Positions 8,813 through 16,595 of a stretch of DNA of 64,000 nt are shown piece by piece (position 1 is the stretch's first letter; every line of letters starts with the position of its first letter). The DNA is from Agrococcus jejuensis (GTDB lineage Bacteria > Actinomycetota > Actinomycetes > Actinomycetales > Microbacteriaceae): the NCBI RefSeq assembly GCF_007679035.1, contig NZ_VEFR01000003.1, positions 124,001 through 188,000 on the forward strand, given 5' to 3'. The translations under genes and the position numbers were made by a program. The notes under the pieces were generated by a model. The model ran no database searches and was not told the DNA's origin. It saw only the letters and a list, made by a program, of their open reading frames with translations.

Positions 8813-9322
8813 TCAGCGCCGCGCGTGCCGCCGCTCCTGCGTCCGCTCGCGCTGCCGCCAGTCGGCGAGCGCGATGCCGAGGGCGCCGAGCACCGCCCCG
8901 AGCACGGCGCCGGCGGCGTTCGCGACCCAGTCGTCGAGCGTGCACGAGCGGCCGATCGCCGGAACGAGCGCCTGCGTCAGCTCGATGCCGGCGGCGAGCA
9001 CCGCACCGAGGAGCGCCGCGAGGATCGGCTGCCGCATCGCGACCGCGAGCAGCAGGCCGACCGGCACGAGCAGCACGACGTTCGCGAGCGGCTCGGGGGC
9101 GAGGCGGTTCGGGCTCCACGAGAGCTCGCAGCCCTCGAGCGCCGCGATGCCCGACGGCCACAGCGTCAGCAGGCCGACGCCCACGATGGCGAGCACGGCG
9201 AGCGCCGTCGCCGCGCGACGCCCGCCGGCCAGCGCCCACGCGACGAAGGGGCCGAGCACGACGACGGCGGCGAGCAGCGAGGGCGCGAGCCAGGGGTACG
9301 CGGCGAGGTACGTCGACAGCAT
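8813..9322 (-). CDS. VanZ-like membrane protein
   Basis: 169 residues with four to five predicted membrane segments (about residues 10-30, 37-57, 72-92, 98-118 and 135-152). The stretch LSWSPNRLAPEPLANVVLL followed by IELTQALVP and CTLDDWVANAAGA is the VanZ-family signature, found in teicoplanin-resistance VanZ and many uncharacterised proteins. The C-terminus is a basic tail. AAGGGA precedes the ATG. A paralogue lies directly upstream on the same strand. No van resistance genes are near, so resistance should not be assumed. Confidence 0.82.
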   Translation of the reverse strand: MLSTYLAAYPWLAPSLLAAVVVLGPFVAWALAGGRRAATALAVLAIVGVGLLTLWPSGIAALEGCELSWSPNRLAPEPLANVVLLVPVGLLLAVAMRQPILAALLGAVLAAGIELTQALVPAIGRSCTLDDWVANAAGAVLGAVLGALGIALADWRQRERTQERRHARR

Positions 9323-9403
9323 CCGCTCATCCCTTCGCTCGTCGCACGGAGGAGCCTAGCCGCGGCGCCTCGGCTGCCCGCGGAGGCGGCGCAGGTGGGC
9401 GCG

Positions 9404-9934
9404 CTACCAGGCGCGCAGCGGCACCTCGCGGGTCGTCGGCCCCTGGGCGTCGACGCGCGTGCGCGCCTGCCACCGCGCGAATCCCAGGCCGACGGCTGCG
9501 AGCGTCGCGCCGATCGCGGCACCGGTCGTGTTCGCGATCCAGTCGCTCGTGTCGCACGAGCGGCCGATCTGCGTCACGACGGCCTGCACGCCCTCGATGC
9601 CGAACGAGAGCACCGAGCCGGCGAGCGCCGCCCGCACGGGTCGCTGCGTCGCGACCGCGAGCAGCAGCGTGAACGGCACGAACAGCAGCACGTTCGCCAG
9701 CGGCTCGGCCGCCGTGAGCTGCGGGCTCCAGTCGACGGCGCACCCGAACGTCATCGACCGCCGCGTCGGCGAGAGCGTGAGCAGCGCGAGCGGCACGAGG
9801 GCGGCGGCCGTGAGGACGCCGGCCGTGCGGTGTCGGGAGGCGAGCCACCATGCCGTGAGCGGGCCGGCGATCGCGAAGGCTGCGAGCACCGTCATGCCGA
9901 CGGCCGCCGACGGCAGCAGCAGCGTGGCGATCAC
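9404..9934 (-). CDS. second VanZ-like membrane protein
   Basis: About 176 residues from GTG 9934; a GTG at 10003 would add 23 non-hydrophobic residues and is less likely. It shares the layout of its downstream paralogue: VDWSPQLTAAEPLANVLLF, IEGVQAVVTQIGRSCDTSDW and a small-residue helix. Four membrane segments plus a positively charged tail are predicted. The tandem pair, 81 bases apart, probably arose by duplication. Neither start has a strong ribosome-binding site. Function unknown; an envelope role is the usual assumption for the family. Confidence 0.78.
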   Translation of the reverse strand: MIATLLLPSAAVGMTVLAAFAIAGPLTAWWLASRHRTAGVLTAAALVPLALLTLSPTRRSMTFGCAVDWSPQLTAAEPLANVLLFVPFTLLLAVATQRPVRAALAGSVLSFGIEGVQAVVTQIGRSCDTSDWIANTTGAAIGATLAAVGLGFARWQARTRVDAQGPTTREVPLRAW

Positions 9935-10058
9935 GCTCGGCTCGCGGGGGTCGTCGGCATCCGAGCAGCGTAGGTCGCCGAGCCATGAGGATCCGATGCG
10001 CACCCCATGCGCCGCGCGCCGCCCACGAGTACCGTCGAGCCAGCGGAGGGAGCGACTC

Positions 10059-11081
10059 GTGGCGACGATGCCCGACTTCGAGATGCCCGACGAGCGTCCG
10101 TCCGTCGTCCGCCGGCCCGCGCTCCCGTCCGTCTCGCAGCCATCTGCGGACGGCCCTGGATCCGAGGGTCCCGACGCACGGCTCCGTGCCCGCTGGCGCC
10201 GCGTGCGGGTGCCGCTGCTCGCAGGGGTCGTCGGTGCGGCGGTGGCGCTCGGCGGGGTCGTCGCGGTCGAGGCCGTGCGCGACGTCGACGCGCGCGCCGA
10301 CGTCGCCGTCGTCGTCGACGCCTACGTCGCCGCCGTCGAGTCGGCGGACACGGCGACGATCGCCGACTCGCCCCTCGACGGCGCGGTCGCGACGACCGCG
10401 CTGCTCCTCGCCGGGGTCACGCCGGTCGCGACCGCCACGGTGCGTTGCGACGAGCCTCGGATCGGCGACGGCATCGCGACCGTCGTCTGCGAGGTGCGGG
10501 TCGAGCGACGCACCGCCGAAGCGCAGCTGCTGCTCGAGCAGGTCGACGGCGCATGGCAGGTGGTGCGCGGGCTCGAGGTGCCCGTGCGCCTGCGATCCGG
10601 CGCGCTCATCGTCCAGACGGTCGACGGCACGCCGCTCGAGCCGGCCCTCGCACGCGGCCAGGAGGCCGCCTGGATGCTGCCGGGGCGGTACGACGTGACG
10701 GTGCGCACCCCGCAGCAGCTGGAGGTCGAGCAGCTCGAGGGGCTCGTGGTCTCGGGATCGACGGGCTCGGTGCGCTGGACGAGCGACACCTCGGAGCAGC
10801 TCGACGCCGACGTGCAGGCGAGCGCGCTCGCCTTCGTCGAGGAGTGCGCCGCCCTGCCGCGTGAGGGCTGTCCCGCGCTGCAGGAGCGCGACCCTGCCGA
10901 GCCGTTCGGGGTCTTCGACGTCGTCGGGGAGCTGCGGCCCGACGACCCCTACGCCATGACGTTCGGCGTCAGCATCCGCCGACCGGTCGAGGATCCGGAG
11001 GAGTTCCTCGTCGTCACGGTCCGCGTCGACTTCGGCGAGGAGCTCGACCGGTACGACGTCGCCGTCGTGCCATCGCCGTAG
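10059..11081 (+). CDS. membrane-anchored protein of unknown function
   Basis: The GTG at 10059 lies 8 bases after GGAGGG and starts a 340-residue protein. An acidic, proline-rich cytoplasmic segment (about 1-48) precedes one membrane helix (VPLLAGVVGAAVALGGVVA) and a long extracytoplasmic part. Residues near 85-180 look like a small alpha+beta NTF2/DUF4878-like fold (VVVDAYVAAVESADTATIAD, then WQVVRGLEV), followed by beta-rich sequence with two cysteines near ECAALPREGCPAL. I do not recognise a family. The gene stands alone, ended by a strong hairpin. Confidence 0.75.
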   Translation: MATMPDFEMPDERPSVVRRPALPSVSQPSADGPGSEGPDARLRARWRRVRVPLLAGVVGAAVALGGVVAVEAVRDVDARADVAVVVDAYVAAVESADTATIADSPLDGAVATTALLLAGVTPVATATVRCDEPRIGDGIATVVCEVRVERRTAEAQLLLEQVDGAWQVVRGLEVPVRLRSGALIVQTVDGTPLEPALARGQEAAWMLPGRYDVTVRTPQQLEVEQLEGLVVSGSTGSVRWTSDTSEQLDADVQASALAFVEECAALPREGCPALQERDPAEPFGVFDVVGELRPDDPYAMTFGVSIRRPVEDPEEFLVVTVRVDFGEELDRYDVAVVPSP

Positions 11082-11089
11082 ACGCCGAC

Positions 11090-11122
11090 GGGCCGCCGCG
11101 ACCGAAGCGGTCGCGACGGCCC
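11090..11122. terminator. convergent terminator-like hairpin
   Basis: Arms 11090-11103 and 11109-11122 pair over 14 bases with one mismatch around a 5-base loop, between convergent genes. Confidence 0.6.
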
Positions 11123-11133
11123 GATGGGCGGCG

Positions 11134-12180
11134 TCAGGCGGCGACGAGGATCTTCGCGCCGGCACCGCCGCGCAGGCGCGCGAACGATGGCACGACGTCG
11201 TCGAGGCCCACGTGCTCGACCCATCCGGTCGTGTCGTAGACGCCCTGCGCCATCGCCGCGATGACGCCGTCGAAGTCGGCCTGCGTGTAGGCGAGCGTGC
11301 CGACGATCGCCGTCTCGGTCATGAGCAGCGACACGGGGGAGAGCTCGACGGGGCGCTCGTGCATCGCCACGATCACGAGGCGACCCCCGGGCGTGAGCTG
11401 CGGGATGGCCGTGAGGATGGCCGGTGCCGCGCCCGCGGCGTCGAACGCAGCATCTACGCCGTCGCCGTCGGTGAGCGCAGCCACCGCGGCGGCGAGGTCG
11501 CCGCCCACGGGATCGACGGTCTGGGCGCCGAGCGCCTCGACGATCGCGCGTCGCTCTGCGCTCGGCTCGGACACGAGCACGCGCTCGACGCCGTGCGCCT
11601 TGAGCGCGAACCACGTGCCGATGCCGATGGGACCGGCGCCGGCGACGAGCGCCGTGCCGCCCGCGGCGACGCCCGACTGCTCGACGGCGTGCCACGCGAC
11701 GGCCATGGGCTCGACGAGCGCGCCGAGCTCGAGCGACACCGACTCGGGCAGCACGTGCACCTTCGATGCGTCGACGACCGTGCGCTCGGCCATGCCGCCG
11801 CCGTCGGAGGTGAGGCCGTGGAAGCCGATGCGCGTGCACACGTTCGGCTTGCCGCGGCGGCACGCGGCGCACTCGCCGCACGCGTAGATCGGCCAGACGG
11901 CGACGCGGTCGCCGACGGCGACGCCCTCGACCCCCTCGCCGAGCGCCTCGACGGTGCCCGAGAACTCGTGGCCGAGGACCTGCGGCGGCATCGAGCCCGT
12001 GAGCGGATGCGGGTGCTCGAAGTCGAGTCCCGACGCCTCGGGGGCGAAGTACACGTGCAGGTCGGAGCCGCAGATGCCCGCGAACGCGTTGCGCAGCAGC
12101 ACCTGGCCGGGACCGGGGGTGGGGTCGGCGACGTCCTCGATGCGGACGTCCTCCTTGCCGTGGAATCGCGCAGCGCGCAT
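11134..12180 (-). CDS. zinc-dependent 2,3-butanediol/sorbitol-type dehydrogenase
   Basis: 348 residues of the medium-chain dehydrogenase family. Catalytic zinc ligands are in GICGSDLH and VLGHEFSG; the structural zinc cysteines are in YACGECAACRRGKPNVC; the NAD-binding loop is VAGAGPIGIG. The insert before GHEF (FEHPHPLTGSMPPQ) is typical of bacterial (R,R)-butanediol dehydrogenases. The ATG at 12180 has GAGGAG upstream. A TetR gene is immediately upstream on the same strand, and a palindrome covers the promoter between them, so the TetR protein probably represses it. Polyol or acetoin reduction/oxidation is the likely role. Confidence 0.88.
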   Translation of the reverse strand: MRAARFHGKEDVRIEDVADPTPGPGQVLLRNAFAGICGSDLHVYFAPEASGLDFEHPHPLTGSMPPQVLGHEFSGTVEALGEGVEGVAVGDRVAVWPIYACGECAACRRGKPNVCTRIGFHGLTSDGGGMAERTVVDASKVHVLPESVSLELGALVEPMAVAWHAVEQSGVAAGGTALVAGAGPIGIGTWFALKAHGVERVLVSEPSAERRAIVEALGAQTVDPVGGDLAAAVAALTDGDGVDAAFDAAGAAPAILTAIPQLTPGGRLVIVAMHERPVELSPVSLLMTETAIVGTLAYTQADFDGVIAAMAQGVYDTTGWVEHVGLDDVVPSFARLRGGAGAKILVAA

Positions 12181-12231
12181 GGCTCTCCTCGTCGTCGATG
12201 GATGCGGTGGCCGCGATGGCGGCACGCTTCG

Positions 12232-12259
12232 AGCCTACGCCTCTCTGACAGGTGTCAGA
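12232..12259 (-). promoter_or_regulatory. TetR-type operator over dehydrogenase promoter
   Basis: TCTGACA-GG-TGTCAGA, a perfect 7-bp palindrome at 12244-12259, lies where the -35 should be for a -10 TAGGCT (12237-12232, minus strand). It is just downstream of the tetR stop and 64 bases before the dehydrogenase ATG. Confidence 0.6.
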
Positions 12260-12271
12260 CAGTGGTGGGTG

Positions 12272-12859
12272 TCACGAGGTCGGATGCTCCTCGCCGGTCG
12301 ACGCGAGCCAGTAGTCGGGCGACGCCGCCATGATGAGCGACGTGCCGCGCTCGACGTCGAGCGGCGCCGACCGCATCCACGCGTCGATCGCGCCCACCGT
12401 GCCCGCGGCGGCGTACGCCGCCGCCACCTCGAGCGCCAGGGCGTCGTCGCCACCGCCCGGCTCGGCGAGCGCGTGCGCCACGAGCGCGCCGCGGATCACG
12501 TCGACGAGCATCGCCCGCACCTCGCTCGACGCATCCGCCTGCATCGCATGCCGGTAGACCACCTCGTGCTCGGCGACGTGCGCGAGCAGCCCTCGCGTGC
12601 CGGCGCGGAACCCGCCCGACGCTGCGAGCATGCGGCCGCGGTCGTCGCCGAACGTCGCGATCACGCCCACGAGCTCGGCGCGCAGCGCGTCAGCGAGCAG
12701 GGCGGCCGGCGACGCCGCGTGGCGGTAGAAGGTGTCGCGCGTCACGCCCGCCGCTCGGCACAGCGCCGCCGCCGACACCGCCGCGATCGGCTGCTCGCGC
12801 GTCGCCTCGAGCACCGCGGCATGCAGCGCGGCACGGGAGCGAGCGGCGCGGGGATCCAT
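12272..12859 (-). CDS. TetR/AcrR-family repressor
   Basis: 195 residues. The N-terminal helix-turn-helix is clear (IAAVSAAALCRAAGVTRDTFYRH, residues about 24-46); the rest is a helical ligand domain. The ATG at 12859 is preceded, 8 bases away, by TACGCT on the minus strand, and no Shine-Dalgarno is visible, so the mRNA may be leaderless. The gene lies just upstream of a butanediol-type dehydrogenase separated by a palindrome, its probable target. It is divergent from an Old Yellow Enzyme gene, which could also be controlled. The inducer is unknown. Confidence 0.88.
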   Translation of the reverse strand: MDPRAARSRAALHAAVLEATREQPIAAVSAAALCRAAGVTRDTFYRHAASPAALLADALRAELVGVIATFGDDRGRMLAASGGFRAGTRGLLAHVAEHEVVYRHAMQADASSEVRAMLVDVIRGALVAHALAEPGGGDDALALEVAAAYAAAGTVGAIDAWMRSAPLDVERGTSLIMAASPDYWLASTGEEHPTS

Positions 12860-12955
12860 CGCCGACGAGCGTAGCCGCGCGGGCGGCGCGCGCTCGTCGG
12901 GAATGCTCGCGCGCGCCATGCGCTGCATCACCGTGGACGCCGAACGAGGAGCACG

Positions 12956-14020
12956 ATGCCGTCGATCACCGACCCGCTGACCATCCGCGGGCTCACGCTG
13001 CGCAACCGCATCTGGGTCGCCCCCATGTGCATGTACTCCGTCGAGACGCTCGACGGCGTGCCCGGCGCGTGGCACCGCACGCACTACGGCGCGCTCGCGA
13101 CCGGAGGCACGGGGCTGCTGACGGTCGAGGCGTCGGCCGTCGTGCCCGAGGGGCGCATCTCGCGGCAGGACGCCGGCATCTGGGATGACGTGCAGCGCGA
13201 CGCCTGGCGCCCGATCGTCGACTTCGCGCACGAGCGCGGCGCGGCCATCGGCATCCAGCTCGCGCACGCAGGCGCCAAGGCGTCGACCCGCCCGGCCTTC
13301 GGCCACGACGCCGGCACCGGCTCGCTGCCCGTCGCCGACGGCGGCTGGCAGACGGTCTCGTCGGCGGCGGGCTCGGTCATGGGGCTCGCGGACGCTCGTG
13401 CGCTGAGCGTCGACGAGGCGCGCGACGTCGTCGACGCGTTCATCGCCGCCGCCGTGCGCGCCGCAGACGCGGGCTTCGACCTCGTCGAGGTGCACGGCGC
13501 CCACGGCTACCTGCTCCACCAGTTCCTCTCGCCGCTGTGGAACACGCGCGACGACGAGCTCGGCGGCGACCTCGCGGGCCGCGCCACCCTGCTGCTCGAG
13601 GTCGTGCGGGGCATCCGCGCCGCCCTGCCCGACATGCCGATCATGGTGCGCCTCTCGGCGACCGACTGGACCGAGGGCGGCCTCACCGAGGACGACGCCG
13701 CGACCATCGCAGCATGGGCGCAGGATGCGGGCGCCGACCTCGTCGACGCCTCCTCCGGCGGCCTCGTGCGCGCCGCGATCCCCGTCGGCCCCGGCTACCA
13801 GGCGCACCTCGCGCAGCGCATCGCCGCCGTCGACGTGCCCACCTCGGCCGTCGGCATCATCGAGACGGGCGAGCAGGCGCAGGCGATCGTCGACTCCGGC
13901 GTCGACGCCGTGCGCGTCGGCCGCGCCGCCCTGCGCGACCCGCACCTGCCCATCCGTTGGGCGCGCGAGCTCGGCGCCGACGTCGACTGGGTGCCGCCGC
14001 AGTACGAGCGGGCGTACTGA
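12956..14020 (+). CDS. Old Yellow Enzyme, YqjM-type NADPH:flavin oxidoreductase
   Basis: 354 residues, an FMN TIM-barrel ene-reductase. The YqjM-subgroup marker Cys near residue 23 is in VAPMCMYSVE, the substrate-binding pair is HAGAKAS, and LVEVHGAHGYLLHQFLSPL with the later WTEGG are highly conserved; the end VPPQYERAY is usual for the group. The enzyme reduces activated C=C bonds of enals, enones, maleimides or nitro compounds. GAGGA at 12946-12950 sets the start. It diverges from the TetR gene. Physiological role probably electrophile detoxification. Confidence 0.92.
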   Translation: MPSITDPLTIRGLTLRNRIWVAPMCMYSVETLDGVPGAWHRTHYGALATGGTGLLTVEASAVVPEGRISRQDAGIWDDVQRDAWRPIVDFAHERGAAIGIQLAHAGAKASTRPAFGHDAGTGSLPVADGGWQTVSSAAGSVMGLADARALSVDEARDVVDAFIAAAVRAADAGFDLVEVHGAHGYLLHQFLSPLWNTRDDELGGDLAGRATLLLEVVRGIRAALPDMPIMVRLSATDWTEGGLTEDDAATIAAWAQDAGADLVDASSGGLVRAAIPVGPGYQAHLAQRIAAVDVPTSAVGIIETGEQAQAIVDSGVDAVRVGRAALRDPHLPIRWARELGADVDWVPPQYERAY

Positions 14021-14027
14021 CGTCGGG

Positions 14028-14096
14028 GGAGATGTGCGCCTGAGCGAGGAGGCGACCCCGCATGCGGGATGCCGGTGCGCTCACGTGCACATCTCC
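14028..14096. repeat. inverted repeat at 3' side of DUF559 gene
   Basis: Arms 14028-14046 and 14078-14096 pair over 19 bases with two mismatches; between them is a 12-base perfect palindrome (14057-14068). The core GATGTGCxCCTGAGCG recurs in the element on the other side of the gene. The right arm reaches the gene's stop codon. It may act as a terminator, but the sequence identity with the upstream element suggests a mobile or recognition repeat. Confidence 0.7.
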
Positions 14097-14914
14097 TACG
14101 GCGCACGGTGGGTCTCGGCGCGGATGAGCGTCAGGAGCTCGGCCTCGACGGCGGGCCAGTCGTCGACGATCTGCCGGTAGGTCAGCCGCACGACGACGTA
14201 CCCGAGCGTGGTCAGCCGCAGGTCGCGCGCGCGGTCGGCCGACTGCGCGGCCCAGCTCGCGTGGTGTTCCGCGCCATCGCACTCGATGACGAGCCGATCG
14301 CCGACGAGGAGGTCGACGCGAGCGTCGCCGATCCGAACCTGCGTGCGCACGAGCACGTTCCGCGCTCGCAGTCGGAGCCGCACCATGCTCTCGAGCCCGG
14401 ACTCCGCGACATCGACCCGCGAGATCACCGCGCGGATGCGCAGGGGTGCGTCGCCGACCCACGACTCCAACTCGTCGGGCGTCGCAAGACGCAGATGCAG
14501 CAACGAGTCCGCCACGACGACGACGTCCTCCGACGTGCCGCACCGCAGCAGGCAGCGGAAGGCGGTCTCGACGTCGTCGACCGCAGACGTGATGGGGCGG
14601 TCTCGGCCGAAGTGGCGGCAGCCCGTCCGTCGGGCCGTACGCGTCCGTCGGGTTCGTCGCACGTGGCCCCGTCCGAGGGATTCGGGCATCCAGGCGCCGT
14701 GCACCCGGAGCGCGTCGGCACAGGAGAGGCAGCCGCCCGCACGTACGGCCGCGACCACGCGCGCATCCGCGTCCGCGCGGGCGAGCCAGCCGGGACGGAG
14801 TCGGGTGAGCACGCCTTCGGCGACGGCGGCCGCGATCGTGTGGTGAGTCCACCCGAGGCGCAGGAGCTGGGCGGTCGAGCCGACGCCGGAGCGGATGGAC
14901 TGCGGGACGGGCAT
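14096..14914 (-). CDS. DUF559 nuclease-like protein with AbiEi-type N-terminal winged helix
   Basis: 272 residues. Residues about 10-90 resemble the winged-helix region of AbiEi-like proteins (TAQLLRLGWTHHTIAAAV, then LRPGWLARADAD). The last 90 residues carry a DUF559/Vsr-like PD-(D/E)XK-type core: VRIGDARVDLLVGDRLVIE, CDGAEHHA, then RARDLRLTTLGYVVVRLTY. These proteins are abundant and scattered in Microbacteriaceae and have no proven function. Both flanks carry inverted repeats that share a core sequence. No antitoxin or methylase partner is adjacent. Nuclease activity is inferred from fold only. Confidence 0.8.
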   Translation of the reverse strand: MPVPQSIRSGVGSTAQLLRLGWTHHTIAAAVAEGVLTRLRPGWLARADADARVVAAVRAGGCLSCADALRVHGAWMPESLGRGHVRRTRRTRTARRTGCRHFGRDRPITSAVDDVETAFRCLLRCGTSEDVVVVADSLLHLRLATPDELESWVGDAPLRIRAVISRVDVAESGLESMVRLRLRARNVLVRTQVRIGDARVDLLVGDRLVIECDGAEHHASWAAQSADRARDLRLTTLGYVVVRLTYRQIVDDWPAVEAELLTLIRAETHRAP

Positions 14915-14972
14915 GGCGGGATGCTGCCCGGTTCGCTACGAGGGTCGACCGTCGATGTGGATGATCTGGTGC

Positions 14973-15038
14973 GATGTGCACCTGTGCAGGACAGCAGCGC
15001 CCTGAGCGGGCCTGCCGGGCCGCTCAGGTGCACATCTC
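14973..15038. repeat. inverted repeat at 5' side of DUF559 gene
   Basis: Perfect 12-base arms at 14973-14984 and 15025-15036 enclose a second perfect 9-base stem (15001-15009 with 15020-15028). The right part (15021-15038) is the same sequence as the left arm of the element at 14028, in inverted orientation. The DUF559 gene is therefore bracketed by copies of one motif. Confidence 0.7.
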
Positions 15039-15057
15039 AAGCGCCGTCTCGACGATT

Positions 15058-15088
15058 CAGCATCTGCTGTACTGTTCAGCACATGCTG
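15058..15088 (+). promoter_or_regulatory. tandem CmtR/ArsR operators and leaderless promoter
   Basis: Two perfect palindromes CAGCA-NN-TGCTG (15058-15069 and 15077-15088) lie 19 bases apart; the second covers the ATG. A -10-like TACTGT (15070-15075) sits between them, 7 bases before ATG 15083, and there is no Shine-Dalgarno, so repression and leaderless start would coincide. Confidence 0.65.
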
Positions 15089-15445
15089 ACCCATCCGACG
15101 CCCACCCAGCACGACCGCGCCGTCGACGCCATGGTGCGCGTCGGGCGGGCGATGGGCGATGCGACGCGCGTGCGCATCCTGCTCGCGCTCGTCGAGGCGC
15201 CACGGCATCCGAGCGACCTCGCCGACGCGCTCGCGCTCACGCGGCCGAACGTGTCGAACCACCTCGCGTGCCTGCGCGGCTGCGGCCTCGTCGTCGCCGA
15301 GCCCGAGGGGCGCCGCACGCGCTACGCGCTCGCCGACCGGCACCTCGCCACGGCGATCCGTGCGCTCACCGACACCGTGCTCGCCGTCGACGCCGGCACG
15401 ACGTGCGACGACCCCGACTGCCTGCAGCGCGGATGCTGCGCATGA
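15083..15445 (+). CDS. ArsR-family metal sensor, CmtR-like
   Basis: 120 residues. The winged helix carries LALTRPNVSNHLACLRGCG; Cys63 and Cys67 in the recognition helix plus Cys108 downstream match the spacing of the Cd/Pb-sensing alpha4C site of Mycobacterium CmtR. The tail adds Cys113, Cys118 and Cys119. Metal binding in such proteins releases the operator. It overlaps the CDF-type transporter gene by 4 bases (ATGA), so the pair forms a metal-inducible efflux unit. The start coincides with the proposed transcription start. Confidence 0.9.
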   Translation: MLTHPTPTQHDRAVDAMVRVGRAMGDATRVRILLALVEAPRHPSDLADALALTRPNVSNHLACLRGCGLVVAEPEGRRTRYALADRHLATAIRALTDTVLAVDAGTTCDDPDCLQRGCCA

Positions 15446-16173
15446 GCGCCGTCGCGAGCCTGGCCCCCGCGCGCCGCGCCATCCTCGAGCGCCGCGTGCG
15501 CATCGTCGTCGCCATCACGATCACCTGGAACGTCGTCGAGGCGATCGTCGCGATCGCAGCCGGCGCCGTCGCGTCGTCGGCGGCGCTCATCGGCTTCGGG
15601 CTCGACTCGATCGTCGAGGTGCTGTCGGCCGCGGCGGTCGCGTGGCAGTTCTCGGCGCGCGACCCCGAGCGGCGCGAGCGTGTCGCGCTGCGCGTCATCG
15701 CCATCGCCTTCCTCGTGCTCGCGACCTACGTCGGCATCGACGCCGCGCTCGCGCTCGTCATGCAGGAGCGCCCCGACCCGAGCCCCGTCGGCATCGGCAT
15801 CGCGGCGCTGAGCCTCGCGGTCATGCCGTTCCTCAGCTGGTTCGAGCGCCGCTCGGGCCGCGAGCTCGGCTCGGCGACGGCAGTCGCCGACTCCAAGCAG
15901 ACGCTGCTGTGCACCTACCTCTCGGCCGCGCTGCTCGTGGGCTTGCTCGCGAACGCGCTGCTGGGGTGGTGGTGGGCGGATGCCGTCGCGGCGCTCGCGA
16001 TCGCTGCCATCGCCGTGCGCGAGGGCGTGCTCGCGTGGCGCGGCGAGGGATGCTGCGCCGTGCCGGGCGGCCACGGGCGCGGGCACGCCCACGAGGGTGC
16101 ACCGGGTGAGCCGGACGCCCTGCTCGACGCGTCAGGTCGTCCCGCGCCGTCGTGCGCGTGCTGCGCCGCCTGA
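15442..16173 (+). CDS. CDF-like cation efflux transporter with Cys/His-rich tail
   Basis: 243 residues and about six membrane segments. The stretch SSAALIGFGLDSIVEVLSAA carries the conserved Asp of the first metal-site helix, and ATAVADSKQTLLCTYLSAA the second one. The C-terminal 45 residues hold GCC, a HGRGHAHE histidine cluster and a final SCACCAA, likely metal-binding. It lacks the usual cytoplasmic ferredoxin-like domain, so it is a short form. Cotranscribed with the CmtR-like sensor, it should export Cd, Zn, Pb or a related ion. Confidence 0.87.
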   Translation: MSAVASLAPARRAILERRVRIVVAITITWNVVEAIVAIAAGAVASSAALIGFGLDSIVEVLSAAAVAWQFSARDPERRERVALRVIAIAFLVLATYVGIDAALALVMQERPDPSPVGIGIAALSLAVMPFLSWFERRSGRELGSATAVADSKQTLLCTYLSAALLVGLLANALLGWWWADAVAALAIAAIAVREGVLAWRGEGCCAVPGGHGRGHAHEGAPGEPDALLDASGRPAPSCACCAA

Positions 16174-16201
16174 CGGCGAGCGCGCGCGTCGCGGCCCGAG
16201 G

Positions 16202-16546
16202 TCAGGGCTCGCGCAGCAGCACGATCGCGCCGACGTCGATGCGGTCGACCACGAGCGCGCGGATGGCGTCGACGTCGGCGGGGGAGCAGTCGAGCAGCAC
16301 CTTCACCTCGGCGTCGCGCTTGCCGAGGTCGACCGACACCGTCACGCCCACGACGCCCGCGCCCTCGGCCGAGCCGCGGAACACGTCGATGCCGTCGCCG
16401 TCGCCGGCGCTCGTGCCCTCGAGGTAGCCGTAGTCGACGGGATAGACGACGTCCTCGTGACGAGGATGCGTCGTGCCCTTCGGGCGGTCGATGACGATGC
16501 TCGACGACTCGACGAGGGTGTCGAGCGTCGCGAAGAGGTCGGCCAT
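16202..16546 (-). CDS. short inorganic-pyrophosphatase-like protein
   Basis: 114 residues with the family I pyrophosphatase motifs: RPKGTTHPR, YPVDYGYLEGT and the metal-binding DGDGIDV (D-x-D-x-x-D). Canonical bacterial enzymes have 160-175 residues; here the C-terminal third is missing, although the reading frame is intact and ends cleanly. Such short forms exist in actinobacteria and firmicutes and may hydrolyse another diphosphate. No Shine-Dalgarno is seen. It stands alone, convergent with the CDF gene. Confidence 0.82.
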   Translation of the reverse strand: MADLFATLDTLVESSSIVIDRPKGTTHPRHEDVVYPVDYGYLEGTSAGDGDGIDVFRGSAEGAGVVGVTVSVDLGKRDAEVKVLLDCSPADVDAIRALVVDRIDVGAIVLLREP

Positions 16547-16595
16547 GCGCCCATGCTGGCACGCCGCCGAGCGAGGGACCGAAGGGTTGCGGGCG

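Noticed and set aside
8813..9934. Teicoplanin resistance locus
   Set aside because: VanZ-like proteins alone, without other van genes, do not support this.
14096..14914. Complete AbiE-type toxin-antitoxin system
   Set aside because: Only the N-terminal winged helix resembles AbiEi; no AbiEii nucleotidyltransferase gene is adjacent.
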